The notes below the pieces were generated by a model. That model was not told where the DNA came from. It saw nothing but the letters and a program-made list of their open reading frames with translations, and did no database searches. Below, one piece after another: positions 9,012-17,832 of a DNA stretch of 64,000 nt. The position numbers and the translations under genes are program-made. Within the stretch, counting starts at the first letter, position 1. Each line of letters opens with the position of its first letter. The stretch is from JAAYCI01 sp031549285 (lineage in GTDB: Bacteria; Bacillota; Clostridia; Oscillospirales; Ruminococcaceae): positions 1-64,000 of the forward strand of contig JAVBPZ010000009.1 of NCBI GenBank assembly GCA_031549285.1. Reading direction: 5' to 3'.

Positions 9012-9767
9012 TTAAGCATTTACCCAGTCCTGGGGCCGGCTGTTCGGCGCCATACAGGCATAATCCTCGGCCGCCTCGGTACCGCTCAAGGTTGGCAGCA
9101 CCTCTTCCCGCGGGCCGAACCGGGTCACCTTGCCGTCGGAAATAACCATGATATCGTCCGCCAGCTGCAGGATACGCTCCTGGTGCGAAATAATAACGAT
9201 GCTTTGCCCTGGTTCCTTGCGCAGGTTGCGGAAGGTTTCCACCAGCATGGAAAAGCTCCACAGGTCTATGCCGGCCTCCGGCTCATCGTATATGGAAAGC
9301 TGCGGGCGGCGCGCCAGCAGGGTGGCAATCTCCACCCGTTTCAGCTCCCCGCCGGACAGCGAGGCATCGGCGTCGCGATCGATATAATCCTGCGCGCACA
9401 GCCCCACCTGGGACAGAAAGCTGCAGCCCTCGGTCTCGGTCAGCTTGTGCCCTGCGGAAAGTTCCAGCAGCTTGCGAATTTTCACGCCCTTAAACTTTGC
9501 CGGCAGCTGGAACGCATACCCAATGCCCAGCTGCGCCCGCGCGGTAATCGAGGCATTCGTAATATCCTCGCCCGCCCACCAGATGCTTCCTCCGGTAGGC
9601 TTTTCAATGCCCATAATCACCTTTGCCAGGGTGGATTTCCCACCGCCGTTCGGGCCGGTAATCACCAAAATACGCCCCTCGGGCACCGTGAAGGAGATGT
9701 CATCCAGTATCTCCACCGCGCCCTGGGCCCCCTGTGCCTTGAACGAAATATTTTTCAGCTCCAGCAT
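9012..9767 (-). CDS. sufC: Fe-S cluster assembly ATPase SufC
   Basis: This 251-aa ABC-type ATPase shows Walker A GPNGGGKST, the Q-loop region with YAFQLPAKFKG, a signature LSGGELKR and a Walker B with SIYDEPEAGID. These are characteristic of SufC rather than transporter ATPases. It partners the SufB-like scaffold to drive Fe-S cluster assembly in the cytosol. The ATG at 9767 has AAGGAGAG. The two genes form a compact operon that diverges from the PerR-type gene, so oxidative and Fe-S stress responses are grouped here. Confidence 0.9.
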   Translation of the reverse strand: MLELKNISFKAQGAQGAVEILDDISFTVPEGRILVITGPNGGGKSTLAKVIMGIEKPTGGSIWWAGEDITNASITARAQLGIGYAFQLPAKFKGVKIRKLLELSAGHKLTETEGCSFLSQVGLCAQDYIDRDADASLSGGELKRVEIATLLARRPQLSIYDEPEAGIDLWSFSMLVETFRNLRKEPGQSIVIISHQERILQLADDIMVISDGKVTRFGPREEVLPTLSGTEAAEDYACMAPNSRPQDWVNA

Positions 9768-9826
9768 ATGGCTCTCTCCTTATGATGCACTTTCGCGGCT
9801 TATAAAAACCGGTTAAAATTCATACT

Positions 9827-9841
9827 ATACTAATTTGGTAT
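9827..9841. promoter_or_regulatory. dyad in front of sufC, possible regulator site
   Basis: ATACTAATTTGGTAT has inverted ATAC/GTAT arms and lies next to a minus-strand TATAGT -10-like box before sufC. Rrf2/IscR or Fur-type proteins bind AT-rich dyads of this size, but no Rrf2 gene is in the window. The assignment rests on position and symmetry only. Confidence 0.3.
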
Positions 9842-9951
9842 GATTACTGCATTTAGTGTATCATGTTTTCCCCGGACATGCAAGCAAAAAGCAGCATTTC
9901 AGAAAATATTTCCCACCATGCCCGCTTGGGCAGCTTTTAATGATTTTTATG

Positions 9952-9980
9952 TTGACTTCCAGCATATACGGCTATATACT
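9952..9980 (+). promoter_or_regulatory. promoter for the Fur/PerR-type gene
   Basis: TTGACT (9952-9957) and TATACT (9975-9980) are 17 bp apart, placing transcription start about 35 nt before the ATG at 10021. The AT-rich stretch between could hold an autoregulatory box. Confidence 0.65.
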
Positions 9981-10020
9981 ATATATGATATTCAATCCTA
10001 TTAAGGAGTTAATATTATTT

Positions 10021-10437
10021 ATGTCCACTTCGCGAAACACCATTCAGCGCGAGCTGGTTCTGCAGGCGGTACAGCAGTTGCGGCATCACCCCACGGCGGA
10101 TGATGTTTACCATCTGATTGCACAGGACCACTCCAGTATCAGCCGCGCTACCGTATACCGGAATCTTTCGCTGTTGGCACAGCGCGGGCAGATTCGCCGC
10201 GTATCCCATATTGGCACGGCCGACCGCTTTGATTTTGCTACCCGCCCGCATTACCATTTTCGTTGTGAAAAATGCGGTGGCGTTTTTGACGTTGCGCTGC
10301 CACCGCAGGCAGATTTGCTGGCCAAAGTAGACAACACCGACGGGTTTGTCCTCTCGGGGTTCGATATCCGCTTTTTTGGCACCTGCCCCGCCTGTGCCGG
10401 GCACAAAAAGGCGAAAAAAAAGCCCGACGACCGTTAG
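10021..10437 (+). CDS. perR: Fur-family regulator, probably PerR
   Basis: This 138-aa metal-dependent repressor has an N-terminal winged helix (HPTADDVYHLI, then ISRATVYRNLSLL as the recognition region) and a C-terminal dimerisation domain with the metal-site segment RPHYHFRCEKCG. Two CxxC pairs (CEKC, CPAC) form the structural zinc site. PerR senses peroxide by metal-catalysed His oxidation; the choice of PerR over Fur or Zur rests on the neighbouring rubrerythrin and sufCB genes. The start is ATG 10021 with AAGGAG upstream; the longer in-frame extension covers the promoter. Confidence 0.8.
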   Translation: MSTSRNTIQRELVLQAVQQLRHHPTADDVYHLIAQDHSSISRATVYRNLSLLAQRGQIRRVSHIGTADRFDFATRPHYHFRCEKCGGVFDVALPPQADLLAKVDNTDGFVLSGFDIRFFGTCPACAGHKKAKKKPDDR

Positions 10438-10535
10438 CCACACAAGGCAAAAGCCATCCCGCAAAGGAAACACCCCGCCCGGCCGGCACACGCCGCGCCG
10501 GCGGGAAGAAATAAACTATTGGAGGTACTCAAACC

Positions 10536-11078
10536 ATGCCCGAACTGAAAGGAAGCAAAACCGCACAAAACCTGGCCGCCGCCTTCGCCGGGGAAAGCCA
10601 GGCCCACAACAAGTACTCATATTACGCGGGCAAAGCGCGCGAGGAAGGATACGAGCAGATTGCCGCCTTGTTTGACGAGACCGCGTTCAACGAAAAGCAG
10701 CATGCCAAAATTTGGTTCAAGCTGCTGCATGGCGAGGCCATTCCCGCCACCACCGAGAACCTGAAAGACGCTGCCGACGGCGAAAACTATGAATGGACCG
10801 ACATGTACGCCACCTTTGCGAAGGAAGCCAAAGAAGAGGGCTTCGACAAAATCGCCTTTTTATTTGAAAAGGTAGGCGCCATTGAAAAGACCCATGAGGA
10901 GCGCTACCGCAGGCTGCTGGGCAATATAGAAGAAGGGGTCGTTTTCTCGCGCGATGGTGACGCCATTTGGCAGTGCCGCAACTGCGGACACATCGTCATT
11001 GGCAAGCAGCCACCGCAAATCTGCCCCGTGTGTGTCCATCCGCAGGCATTTTTCGAGCTGCACGCGGAGAATTATTAA
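10536..11078 (+). CDS. rbr: rubrerythrin
   Basis: This 180-aa non-haem diiron peroxidase reduces hydrogen peroxide in the cytosol of anaerobes, taking electrons from rubredoxin or NADH oxidoreductases. The ferritin-like domain (1-140) carries the diiron Glu ligands in GESQAHNKYSYYA, NEKQHAKI and EKTHEERY. The C-terminal rubredoxin-like domain has CRNCG and CPVC iron ligands. The ATG at 10536 is preceded by GGAGG. It follows perR by 98 bp, which contains a GC-rich hairpin (about 10476-10504) that may separate or attenuate the two, and is a likely PerR target. Confidence 0.95.
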   Translation: MPELKGSKTAQNLAAAFAGESQAHNKYSYYAGKAREEGYEQIAALFDETAFNEKQHAKIWFKLLHGEAIPATTENLKDAADGENYEWTDMYATFAKEAKEEGFDKIAFLFEKVGAIEKTHEERYRRLLGNIEEGVVFSRDGDAIWQCRNCGHIVIGKQPPQICPVCVHPQAFFELHAENY

Positions 11079-11115
11079 TCGCCAACTTTGCTTTTCATTT
11101 TCCTCCTTACAACAG

Positions 11116-11147
11116 AGGAACCCGAACCGCGTACGGTTCGGGTTCCT
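11116..11147 (+). terminator. terminator of rubrerythrin gene
   Basis: A perfect 14-bp stem (AGGAACCCGAACCG with CGGTTCGGGTTCCT) and a CGTA loop lie 38 nt after the stop, followed by TTTG. Confidence 0.7.
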
Positions 11148-11158
11148 TTGCCTTATGC

Positions 11159-11192
11159 AAAAGGCGGCCTCGGTTTTCCGCGGCCGCCTTTT
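11159..11192. terminator. bidirectional terminator between rbr and glnN
   Basis: AAAAGGCGGCC (11159-11169) pairs with GGCCGCCTTTT (11182-11192). A/T tracts on both sides let it work for the convergent rubrerythrin and glutamine synthetase genes. Confidence 0.65.
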
Positions 11193-11320
11193 GTTATGTT
11201 CTTTTTCTTTTATTGTACATTTTTTCAAGGGTTCTGTGTCCATTTTCCAGGCCCGCGCGACACGCCGCCGGTATGCACACAGGGCAGCCCCAGCACCCGG
11301 CCCAGCCACGCCCTCACATC

Positions 11321-13444
11321 TTACACATCGTACAGCAGCGCCGCATAATCCGGCACCGGCCAGCGGTCCTCCGGCACCATATCCTCAATGATATCGCAGC
11401 TTTTACGCAGCTCTGCCATTTCTTTTTGCGCCAGCGCTCGCATCCGCTTTGCGCCCTCGGCCGCAGACAGGCCCGCCATCGGCTGGGCCAGACCCGCCGC
11501 CAGTGCATTCAGCGCCGCCCCGCAGGCGTCCACCTCCCGGGATAACCGGTGCACCATATCCCGCGCATATGCGCAGTTTTCGCCGGCCGCCTCCACCCGC
11601 GTGGCGGTTTTGGAAAGATCTGACAAATAGGCACATGCCGCCGGCAGATAACTGCGCTGGGTCATGTCCCACAACGTGGTCAGCGCAATGCGCATGGTTT
11701 TGGTGTAGCTTTCCAGCATCACCTCATAGCGGCTGCGGCACTCGCTGCGGGAAAAAACCTTCGTTCTCTCGAACATAGCCAGGTTTTTTTCGCTCAAAAA
11801 CGCCTCGGCCGCCTCCACCGTGTCCGGGGTATCCGGCAGGCCGCGGCGGGCGGCTTCCTCCCGCCATTCCGCCGCATAGTTGTTGCCGTTGAATATCACC
11901 TTGCCGTGGTTGTCCCACGTCTCGTGCACAATCTCCGCCACAACCACTTCACTGTTTTCCGCTTTTTCCAGCTTGTCGGCAAAATCATGCAGCTTGTCCG
12001 CCACCGCCGCGCCCAACACCGCGTTTGCCAGGCCAATGGACTGGCTGGAGCCCACCATGCGAAACTCGAACTTATTGCCGGTGAAAGCAAAGGGCGAAGT
12101 ACGGTTGCGGTCGTTGTCATCCACCACAAACAGCGGCAGGCTTTTCACGCCGGTCAGCAGGTTGTTGCGGCTGCCCATTTCATAGGCGTGTCCCTCGGCC
12201 AGGCTTTTCAGCAGCTGGGTCAGCATATCGCCCAGGAAAATGGAAATGACCGCGGGGGGCGCTTCATCCCCGCCCAGGCGCAAATCGTTCCCGGGACACG
12301 CGGCCGACAGGCGCACCGCGTCGGCATACTCGTCCACGCCCGCTATCACCGCGCACAGGAACACCAAAAATTCTTTGTTTTCCACCGGGTTCTCGCCCGG
12401 GTCCAGCAGGTTTACGCCGCCGCTGGTCAGCAGGCTCCAGTTGTTGTGTTTGCCGCTGCCGTTTATACCGGCGAATGGCTTTTCATGCAGCAGGCAGGCA
12501 AACCCATGCCGCAGGGCCACCTTCCGCATCAGTTCCATAATAATCTGGTTGTGGTCCAGCGCAATGTTCGCCGCGGCAAAAATGCTGGCGAGCTCATACT
12601 GGCCGGGGGCTACCTCGTTGTGCTCGGTTTTGGCCGGCACGCCGATATGCCACAGTTCCTCGTCCAGCTCCCGCATGAAGTTGCGCACACGCTCGGAAAT
12701 AGAACCATAGTAATGGTCCTCCAGTTCCTGTCCCTTCGGGGGTTTTGCCCCCGCCAGCGTGGCGCCGCAAACCTTCAGGTCCAGCCGCTGGTCCAGCAGG
12801 CATTTTTCCACCAGGAAGTATTCCTGCTCGGCCCCAACGGTGGGCGCTACCGACACGGTGGTGGTATCCCCCAGCGCGCGCAACACCCGCAGCGCCTGTT
12901 TGTTCAGCACCTGCATGCTGCGCAAAACCGGGGTCTTTTGGTCCAGCGCGTCGCCCATGTACCCGCAAAACGCGGTGGGGATATACAGCGTGGCGTCCAG
13001 CACAAATGCCGGCGAAGTGGGATCCCATGCGGTATACCCGCGCGCCTCAAAGGTGGTGCGCAGCCCGCCGGACGGAAAGCTGGACGCGTCCGATTCCCCC
13101 TGGCTCAGCAATCGGCCGGAAAAGCGCACCAGCGGTTCCCCGCCGCGCACCTTGTCAATGAAACTCTCGTGCTTACCGGCAGAGGCGCCGGTCATGGGGG
13201 TGAACCAGTGGATATAATGCGTGGCACCGTGCTCCACGGCCCAGTCCTTCATGGCATCCGCCACCACATCCGCCACCAGCGGGTCCCACGGCATGCCCTC
13301 GTCGCGTATGCGGCGCAGGCTTTCATATACCTCGGCCGGCAAACGCTCCCGCATGACCCGATCGTCAAAGCAATGGTTTCCAAACCGTTCAAACAACGCA
13401 GAATTTGACAAAATAAAGCCTCCCATCCCTCTGGAGTCATACAC
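11321..13444 (-). CDS. glnN: glutamine synthetase type III
   Basis: The enzyme condenses glutamate, ammonia and ATP to glutamine. At about 700 aa it is the large type III (GlnN) form, found in Bacteroidetes, cyanobacteria and Clostridia, rather than the 450-aa type I. Typical elements are VGAEQEYFLVE near residue 205, HNEVAPGQYELA and FAGINGSGKHNNWS in the active-site region. Three starts compete: ATG 13444 with a weak SD, ATG 13426, and TTG 13414, which has GGGAGG 7 nt upstream. No PII or regulator gene is adjacent. It is convergent with rubrerythrin. Confidence 0.93.
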   Translation of the reverse strand: MYDSRGMGGFILSNSALFERFGNHCFDDRVMRERLPAEVYESLRRIRDEGMPWDPLVADVVADAMKDWAVEHGATHYIHWFTPMTGASAGKHESFIDKVRGGEPLVRFSGRLLSQGESDASSFPSGGLRTTFEARGYTAWDPTSPAFVLDATLYIPTAFCGYMGDALDQKTPVLRSMQVLNKQALRVLRALGDTTTVSVAPTVGAEQEYFLVEKCLLDQRLDLKVCGATLAGAKPPKGQELEDHYYGSISERVRNFMRELDEELWHIGVPAKTEHNEVAPGQYELASIFAAANIALDHNQIIMELMRKVALRHGFACLLHEKPFAGINGSGKHNNWSLLTSGGVNLLDPGENPVENKEFLVFLCAVIAGVDEYADAVRLSAACPGNDLRLGGDEAPPAVISIFLGDMLTQLLKSLAEGHAYEMGSRNNLLTGVKSLPLFVVDDNDRNRTSPFAFTGNKFEFRMVGSSQSIGLANAVLGAAVADKLHDFADKLEKAENSEVVVAEIVHETWDNHGKVIFNGNNYAAEWREEAARRGLPDTPDTVEAAEAFLSEKNLAMFERTKVFSRSECRSRYEVMLESYTKTMRIALTTLWDMTQRSYLPAACAYLSDLSKTATRVEAAGENCAYARDMVHRLSREVDACGAALNALAAGLAQPMAGLSAAEGAKRMRALAQKEMAELRKSCDIIEDMVPEDRWPVPDYAALLYDV

Positions 13445-13575
13445 TTTCCCACAAAAATTATTTTACCATGAACCCGCCGGCACCACAAGAGGGCAGCGCT
13501 TTACGCGCCGTCGGCGGACCATCTTTCACCTTATTTTTCTACGCTACTTGCAAATTTTCCCAAACACAAAAAACC

Positions 13576-13626
13576 GCCCCACAAACGACAAGGACAACAA
13601 AACCGTTCGTCCTTGTCCCGTGGGGC
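13576..13626 (-). terminator. long terminator of the small membrane protein gene
   Basis: GCCCCAC (13576-13582) pairs with GTGGGGC (13620-13626), and inside it GACAAGGAC (13587-13595) pairs with GTCCTTGTC (13609-13617). An A6 run on the plus strand supplies the minus-strand U-tract. It ends transcription from the gene at 13739-13966; the remaining bases up to 13738 hold nothing else evident. Confidence 0.65.
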
Positions 13627-13738
13627 AGCCATGTCATGCACTATAACTGGCGCGGGTATGGCGGCATACAGCACTTCTTGCAAAATCCCAGCGGGGCATG
13701 ATTTGCCCGTGCCTCACCCGTACCCGGTATGGAACCTA

Positions 13739-13966
13739 TTACGCTTCGCCCTCATCGTTCGGGTCGGCGGGCGGCGGGGTGGCAGGCTGCTGCTGCGGCT
13801 GGGCCGCCTGTTGTTGCTGTTGTGCATTTTGCTGCATTCTGCGGGTTCCCAAATATAGGCCGGTACCTGCCGCAGCCGCAAGACCCAGACCCAACACCGC
13901 CCGGCGGCGGCTTACTCTGCGCGTGGTCCTTCTGGCGGTTCTGCGCGCTACTCCTCTGATAAACAT
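13739..13966 (-). CDS. small basic membrane protein, hypothetical
   Basis: This 75-aa protein has an Arg-rich N-terminus (VARRTARRTTRRVSRRR), one glycine/alanine-rich hydrophobic segment (about residues 28-42) and a Gln/Pro-rich acidic tail ending DPNDEGEA. It looks like a single-pass membrane protein with a highly basic cytosolic end. An excellent SD (AAAGGAGG) precedes the ATG at 13966 and a long terminator follows the stop, so it is very likely translated. I recognise no family. Confidence 0.6.
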   Translation of the reverse strand: MFIRGVARRTARRTTRRVSRRRAVLGLGLAAAAGTGLYLGTRRMQQNAQQQQQAAQPQQQPATPPPADPNDEGEA

Positions 13967-14240
13967 AGAAACTGCCTCCTTTAATTATTTTACTGAAATT
14001 GTTCTATTGAAAACCGCCCGGTGGGCGATAAAGACATCAAACCATCTTGTTGGTCCGTCCAAAGATTCATTCCAAAATGTTTCACCAATCTGCCGGCAAA
14101 ATACTCTGTCTTAAATCCTACATAGTATGCCCTTCATATGTGTTTTTTCCATTACTACATTTTAAACAATCGATGAAATTTATGTGTGAGGTTCCGGCTT
14201 GCCGGCAAGCGCCATGTTGCATACAGTCCCGCAGGACAGA

Positions 14241-14269
14241 TTTACTTATCCCGGCCACCGGGGTATAAT
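14241..14269 (+). promoter_or_regulatory. murD promoter
   Basis: TTTACT (14241-14246), a 17-bp spacer and TATAAT (14264-14269) lie about 40 nt before the murD start. The rest of the 13967-14306 gap shows only a short GC hairpin near 14014-14030. Confidence 0.6.
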
Positions 14270-14306
14270 GATACAGTAGCAATTAACAATTTTGTGGGGT
14301 GACGTT

Positions 14307-15686
14307 TTGGGCAAATTTTTCAGCACTTTACGCGGCAAGCGGGTGGCGTTTATCGGGGCCGGCGTCTCGCACAAGGAACTGATCCCCCTGTTTGCGAACG
14401 CCGGTGCCAAGGTCACCCTGTGCGACCAAAAAAGCCTGGCCGATCTGGGAAATTATGGCGACGAACTGCTGGACGCCGGCGTGCGCCTGGTGCTGGGGCC
14501 GGACTACCTTTCCGGCCTGTCCGGGCAGGACATGATTTTGCGTACACCGGGGTTTGAATTTTACACACCGCAGCTGCAGGCCGCCGGGCGGGACGGTACA
14601 CTGCTGACCAGCGAGATGGAACTGTTTTTTGAAAACTGCCCCTGCCGCACGGTGGGCGTCACCGGTTCGGATGGAAAAACCACCACCACTTCGCTCATTG
14701 CCACCATGTATGAGGCGGACGGCCGCACGGTCCACCTCGGGGGAAATATCGGGCGGGCGCTGCTGCCCATCGTGGACACCATTGCGCCGGATGATGTTGC
14801 CGTGGTGGAACTGTCCAGTTTTCAACTCATCTCCATGCACACCTCGCCCAACATAGCCGTGGTCACAAATGTTTCCCCCAACCACCTGGATCACCACAAG
14901 GACATGGAAGAATATGTAGATGCCAAGCGGAATATCCTGGCCTGGCAAAGCAAAGCCGATGTGGCGGTGCTGGGCCTGGAGAACCTGATTACCCGTGGCA
15001 TGGAAAAAGATGTGATGGGTTCCTTGCGCTGGTTTTCGCACCTGCGGGATGTGCGGGACGGCGCGTTCCTTTCGGAAGATTGCGTCCTGTGCCTGGCGGA
15101 AAAAGGGACGCCGGTCCCGGTGGTGAAACAAAGCGAAGTGGTCATGCGCGGCGCGCACAACATAGAAAACCTGCTGGCGGCGCTGGCCGCGGTGCGGGAC
15201 GAGGTACCCCTGACCGCCATGCAGCAAGTGGCCCGTACCTTCCGGGGGGTGGAACACCGCATAGAGCCGGTGCGCAACCTGAACGATGTGCAGTGGTTCA
15301 ACGATTCCATCGCCACCAGCCCCACCCGCGTCATTGCGGGACTGCGCTCGTTCGACCAAAAGCTGATTGTCATCGCTGGCGGATATGACAAAAACGTGCC
15401 GTTCCACCCCATGGCCCAGGAGATGCTGGCGCGGGTAAAATTGCTCATTCTAACCGGCCCTGCCGCGGCCAAAATAGAAGGCGTCCTGCGCGCCGCGCCG
15501 GGGTTTGAGGAAAGCGGACTGGTTATTCTTCCGGCCAAAGACCTGCGCGACGCGGTGTCTATCGCACACAAAAACGCTGTGCCCGGGGATATCGTCACCC
15601 TGTCGCCCGCCTGCGCTTCGTTCGACGCATACCCAAACTTCGAGGCGCGCGGCAAACACTATAAGGAACTGGTGAACGCGCTGTGA
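14307..15686 (+). CDS. murD: UDP-N-acetylmuramoyl-L-alanine--D-glutamate ligase
   Basis: MurD adds D-glutamate to UDP-MurNAc-L-Ala in cytosolic peptidoglycan precursor synthesis. The 459-aa protein has the three Mur-ligase domains: an N-terminal Rossmann-like part (RVAFIGAGVSHKEL), the ATP-binding loop GVTGSDGKTTT near residue 116, and the C-terminal domain with FNDSIATSPTR. The start is taken as TTG 14307 because GGGGTGA sits just upstream; TTG 14292 is further out with no SD. It is not in a typical dcw cluster; instead it heads a three-gene operon with overlapping ends. Confidence 0.93.
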   Translation: MGKFFSTLRGKRVAFIGAGVSHKELIPLFANAGAKVTLCDQKSLADLGNYGDELLDAGVRLVLGPDYLSGLSGQDMILRTPGFEFYTPQLQAAGRDGTLLTSEMELFFENCPCRTVGVTGSDGKTTTTSLIATMYEADGRTVHLGGNIGRALLPIVDTIAPDDVAVVELSSFQLISMHTSPNIAVVTNVSPNHLDHHKDMEEYVDAKRNILAWQSKADVAVLGLENLITRGMEKDVMGSLRWFSHLRDVRDGAFLSEDCVLCLAEKGTPVPVVKQSEVVMRGAHNIENLLAALAAVRDEVPLTAMQQVARTFRGVEHRIEPVRNLNDVQWFNDSIATSPTRVIAGLRSFDQKLIVIAGGYDKNVPFHPMAQEMLARVKLLILTGPAAAKIEGVLRAAPGFEESGLVILPAKDLRDAVSIAHKNAVPGDIVTLSPACASFDAYPNFEARGKHYKELVNAL

Positions 15687-16513
15687 TTCGTGAAGCGGGT
15701 CCAAAAGAGGAGGCCACCGTCCTGCGCCTGGCACGTAGCCAGCCGGCCACCGGACCGCTGGTGGAAATACACTGGCACATTCGCGCGGCAAATCCGCTGG
15801 TGCCGCTCCGTTTTTTTCTGGTAGGCCGCCAGGCGGTTTTAAAAACCACCGGCGTGCATGCCACCCTGTGCGGAACGGCGGAGGACCCCGAGGAACTGGC
15901 CGCCTTCCTTTCCTTTAGTGGCATCCAACTGCTGAGCGCATTGGACCAAAAACCTGCCGGGTGGCAAACAGGAACCCAAACCGTGCTGCTGTTGCGGCCA
16001 GGTTCGCCTTATCTGGCAGGCGAGGAGAACTGTTTCACAGCCAGCCCGGGTACCGCCGCTTTTTTCCGGCCACCGCAGGGGGTTTCTCTGGACACCTGTC
16101 CCGCTGCCAGAGAGGTTTTTGCCTTGCTGCAGCAGGCGGACCCACAGTTGCAGCAGGCACAGGCCGCCGACGGGTTTTACGCCGACCTGAATACCCGGCG
16201 CAACCATGGCCTGGCCGCCGTATATGGCCTGCGCACCGCGCAGGGCACCCTGGCCGCCACCGCGGGTGTGTATGCGCTTACCCCGCGGGAAGGGTATATC
16301 GCCTGTGTGGAAACCCACCAGGACTGCCGCCGCAAAGGCTATGCCAGCCTGCTGCTGCGGCAGCTTATCGCTTCTTTTGGCGAACGCCCCCTTTCGTTGC
16401 TATGCGCACCAAACCTGGCCGGATTTTATGCGAATTTTGGGTTTAAAAAAACAAACAGAACAGGCATTATCAGCGCTCCCGAAACGCCTGAAGCAGGAGA
16501 ACAACCCATATGA
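15683..16513 (+). CDS. GNAT-family N-acetyltransferase
   Basis: This 276-aa protein has a poorly conserved N-terminal half and a C-terminal GNAT domain (about 165-265) with the acetyl-CoA loop QDCRRKGYASLLL and a terminal FYANFGF segment. The acceptor is unknown. The GTG start at 15683 overlaps the murD stop by 4 nt (GTGA), so translation is probably coupled. Its own stop overlaps the next ATG in the same way. The two-part layout resembles GNAT proteins with a degenerate first domain. Confidence 0.75.
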   Translation: MIREAGPKEEATVLRLARSQPATGPLVEIHWHIRAANPLVPLRFFLVGRQAVLKTTGVHATLCGTAEDPEELAAFLSFSGIQLLSALDQKPAGWQTGTQTVLLLRPGSPYLAGEENCFTASPGTAAFFRPPQGVSLDTCPAAREVFALLQQADPQLQQAQAADGFYADLNTRRNHGLAAVYGLRTAQGTLAATAGVYALTPREGYIACVETHQDCRRKGYASLLLRQLIASFGERPLSLLCAPNLAGFYANFGFKKTNRTGIISAPETPEAGEQPI

Positions 16514-17766
16514 TCGAACAGTTTTTCGCCATTACGCCGGAGATGCAAACCGCCGACCGGCTGGCCATGCAGGCCATCGCCCCGCGGCTCACGGCAATAG
16601 AGGAAATTAAGGAATGCAATCAACTGCGCATGCTGCGCGCTTTTACCGACTGCCGGGTGGGCGCTCAGCATCTGTTGGGTTCCACCGGCTATGGGTACGA
16701 CGATGCCGGGCGCGCAAAGCTGGAGGAACTATTCGCCCGCCTTACCGGCAGCGAAGCGGCGCTTTTCCGGCACAATTTCATGAGTGGAACCCACGCGCTT
16801 ACGGTGGCGCTGTTTGGCCTTTTGCGCCCGGGCCACACGCTGCTGTGCGCCACCGGCCGCCCGTATGACACGCTGATTGGGGTGTTGGGCATTGAGCAAA
16901 CCACCGGGCACGGCAGCCTTTCCGAGTTCGGCGTTCGCTATAAGCAATTGGAGCTTACCGGGGGTGCGCCGGACCTGGCCGCCATTCGGCAGCACGCGCC
17001 GGACTGTCAGGTGTTGTACCTGCAGCGCAGCCGGGGCTATGCCGCACGGCCTTCGCTGTCGCTGGCGGACATCGCGGCGGCGGCCGCCGCCGCGAAAGAG
17101 GGAAACCCCGCAATCCGGGTTGTGGTGGACAACTGCTATGGAGAATTTACACAGACCGCGGAACCCACCACCCACGGGGCGGATCTCATCGTCGGCTCCC
17201 TGATAAAAAACCCCGGCGGCGGCATTGCGCCCACCGGCGGGTACATTGCGGGCAAAAAAGACCTGGTGGAAAAATGCGCACACCGCCTGTCGGCGCCGGG
17301 CGTCGGTGGCGAAGTTGGCTGTACCGGCGACATCCTGCGCCAGCTGTACCTGGGGCTGTACTATGCCCCTGGTGTAACGGCAGCAGCCATGAAGGCCGGC
17401 GCCTATGCCAGTGCGCTGTTCAGCGCGCTGGGGTATGATACCACGCCGCACCACAGCACACCGCAGAACGATATTATTACCGCCATTGTAACCGGCAGCG
17501 GCGAAAAGCTGGAGGCCCTGTGCGCCGCCATACAAAGCATGAGCCCGGTGGACAGCTTCGTCACACCCCAGCCCTGGCCCATGCCCGGGTACGATTGCGA
17601 CATTATCATGGCGGCTGGCGCGTTCACGCTGGGCAGCAGCATAGAGCTTTCCTGCGACGGGCCCATGCGCCCACCCTACACCGCTTACCTACAGGGTGGG
17701 CTAAACTTCGCCGCCAGCCGTGCCGCCATACTGGCTGCCGCACAAAGCATAGGCCCAGCCGATTGA
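16510..17766 (+). CDS. PLP-dependent methionine gamma-lyase/aluminium-resistance family protein
   Basis: This 418-aa protein belongs to the fold-type I PLP family annotated as 'cystathionine beta-lyase family involved in aluminium resistance' (YnbB-like). Visible marks are the N-terminal HLLGSTGYGYDD, the RHNFMSGTHALT cofactor-phosphate region, VVVDNCYGEF with the PLP-contacting Asp, and the Schiff-base Lys in GSLIKNPGGG. The true substrate is unsettled. The ATG at 16510 overlaps the acetyltransferase stop (ATGA). The murD-GNAT-lyase order suggests a housekeeping operon rather than metal resistance. Confidence 0.85.
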   Translation: MIEQFFAITPEMQTADRLAMQAIAPRLTAIEEIKECNQLRMLRAFTDCRVGAQHLLGSTGYGYDDAGRAKLEELFARLTGSEAALFRHNFMSGTHALTVALFGLLRPGHTLLCATGRPYDTLIGVLGIEQTTGHGSLSEFGVRYKQLELTGGAPDLAAIRQHAPDCQVLYLQRSRGYAARPSLSLADIAAAAAAAKEGNPAIRVVVDNCYGEFTQTAEPTTHGADLIVGSLIKNPGGGIAPTGGYIAGKKDLVEKCAHRLSAPGVGGEVGCTGDILRQLYLGLYYAPGVTAAAMKAGAYASALFSALGYDTTPHHSTPQNDIITAIVTGSGEKLEALCAAIQSMSPVDSFVTPQPWPMPGYDCDIIMAAGAFTLGSSIELSCDGPMRPPYTAYLQGGLNFAASRAAILAAAQSIGPAD

Positions 17767-17832
17767 CGCAGATACCCCTTTTTTGCTACAATATTACCGT
17801 TGCCGCATAACAGCACCCATTCTATTCCATGC

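Noticed and set aside
11906..13408. 500-aa open frame antisense to glnN
   Set aside because: It is complementary to the glutamine synthetase active-site region and has biased His/Gln/Ala composition typical of shadow frames.
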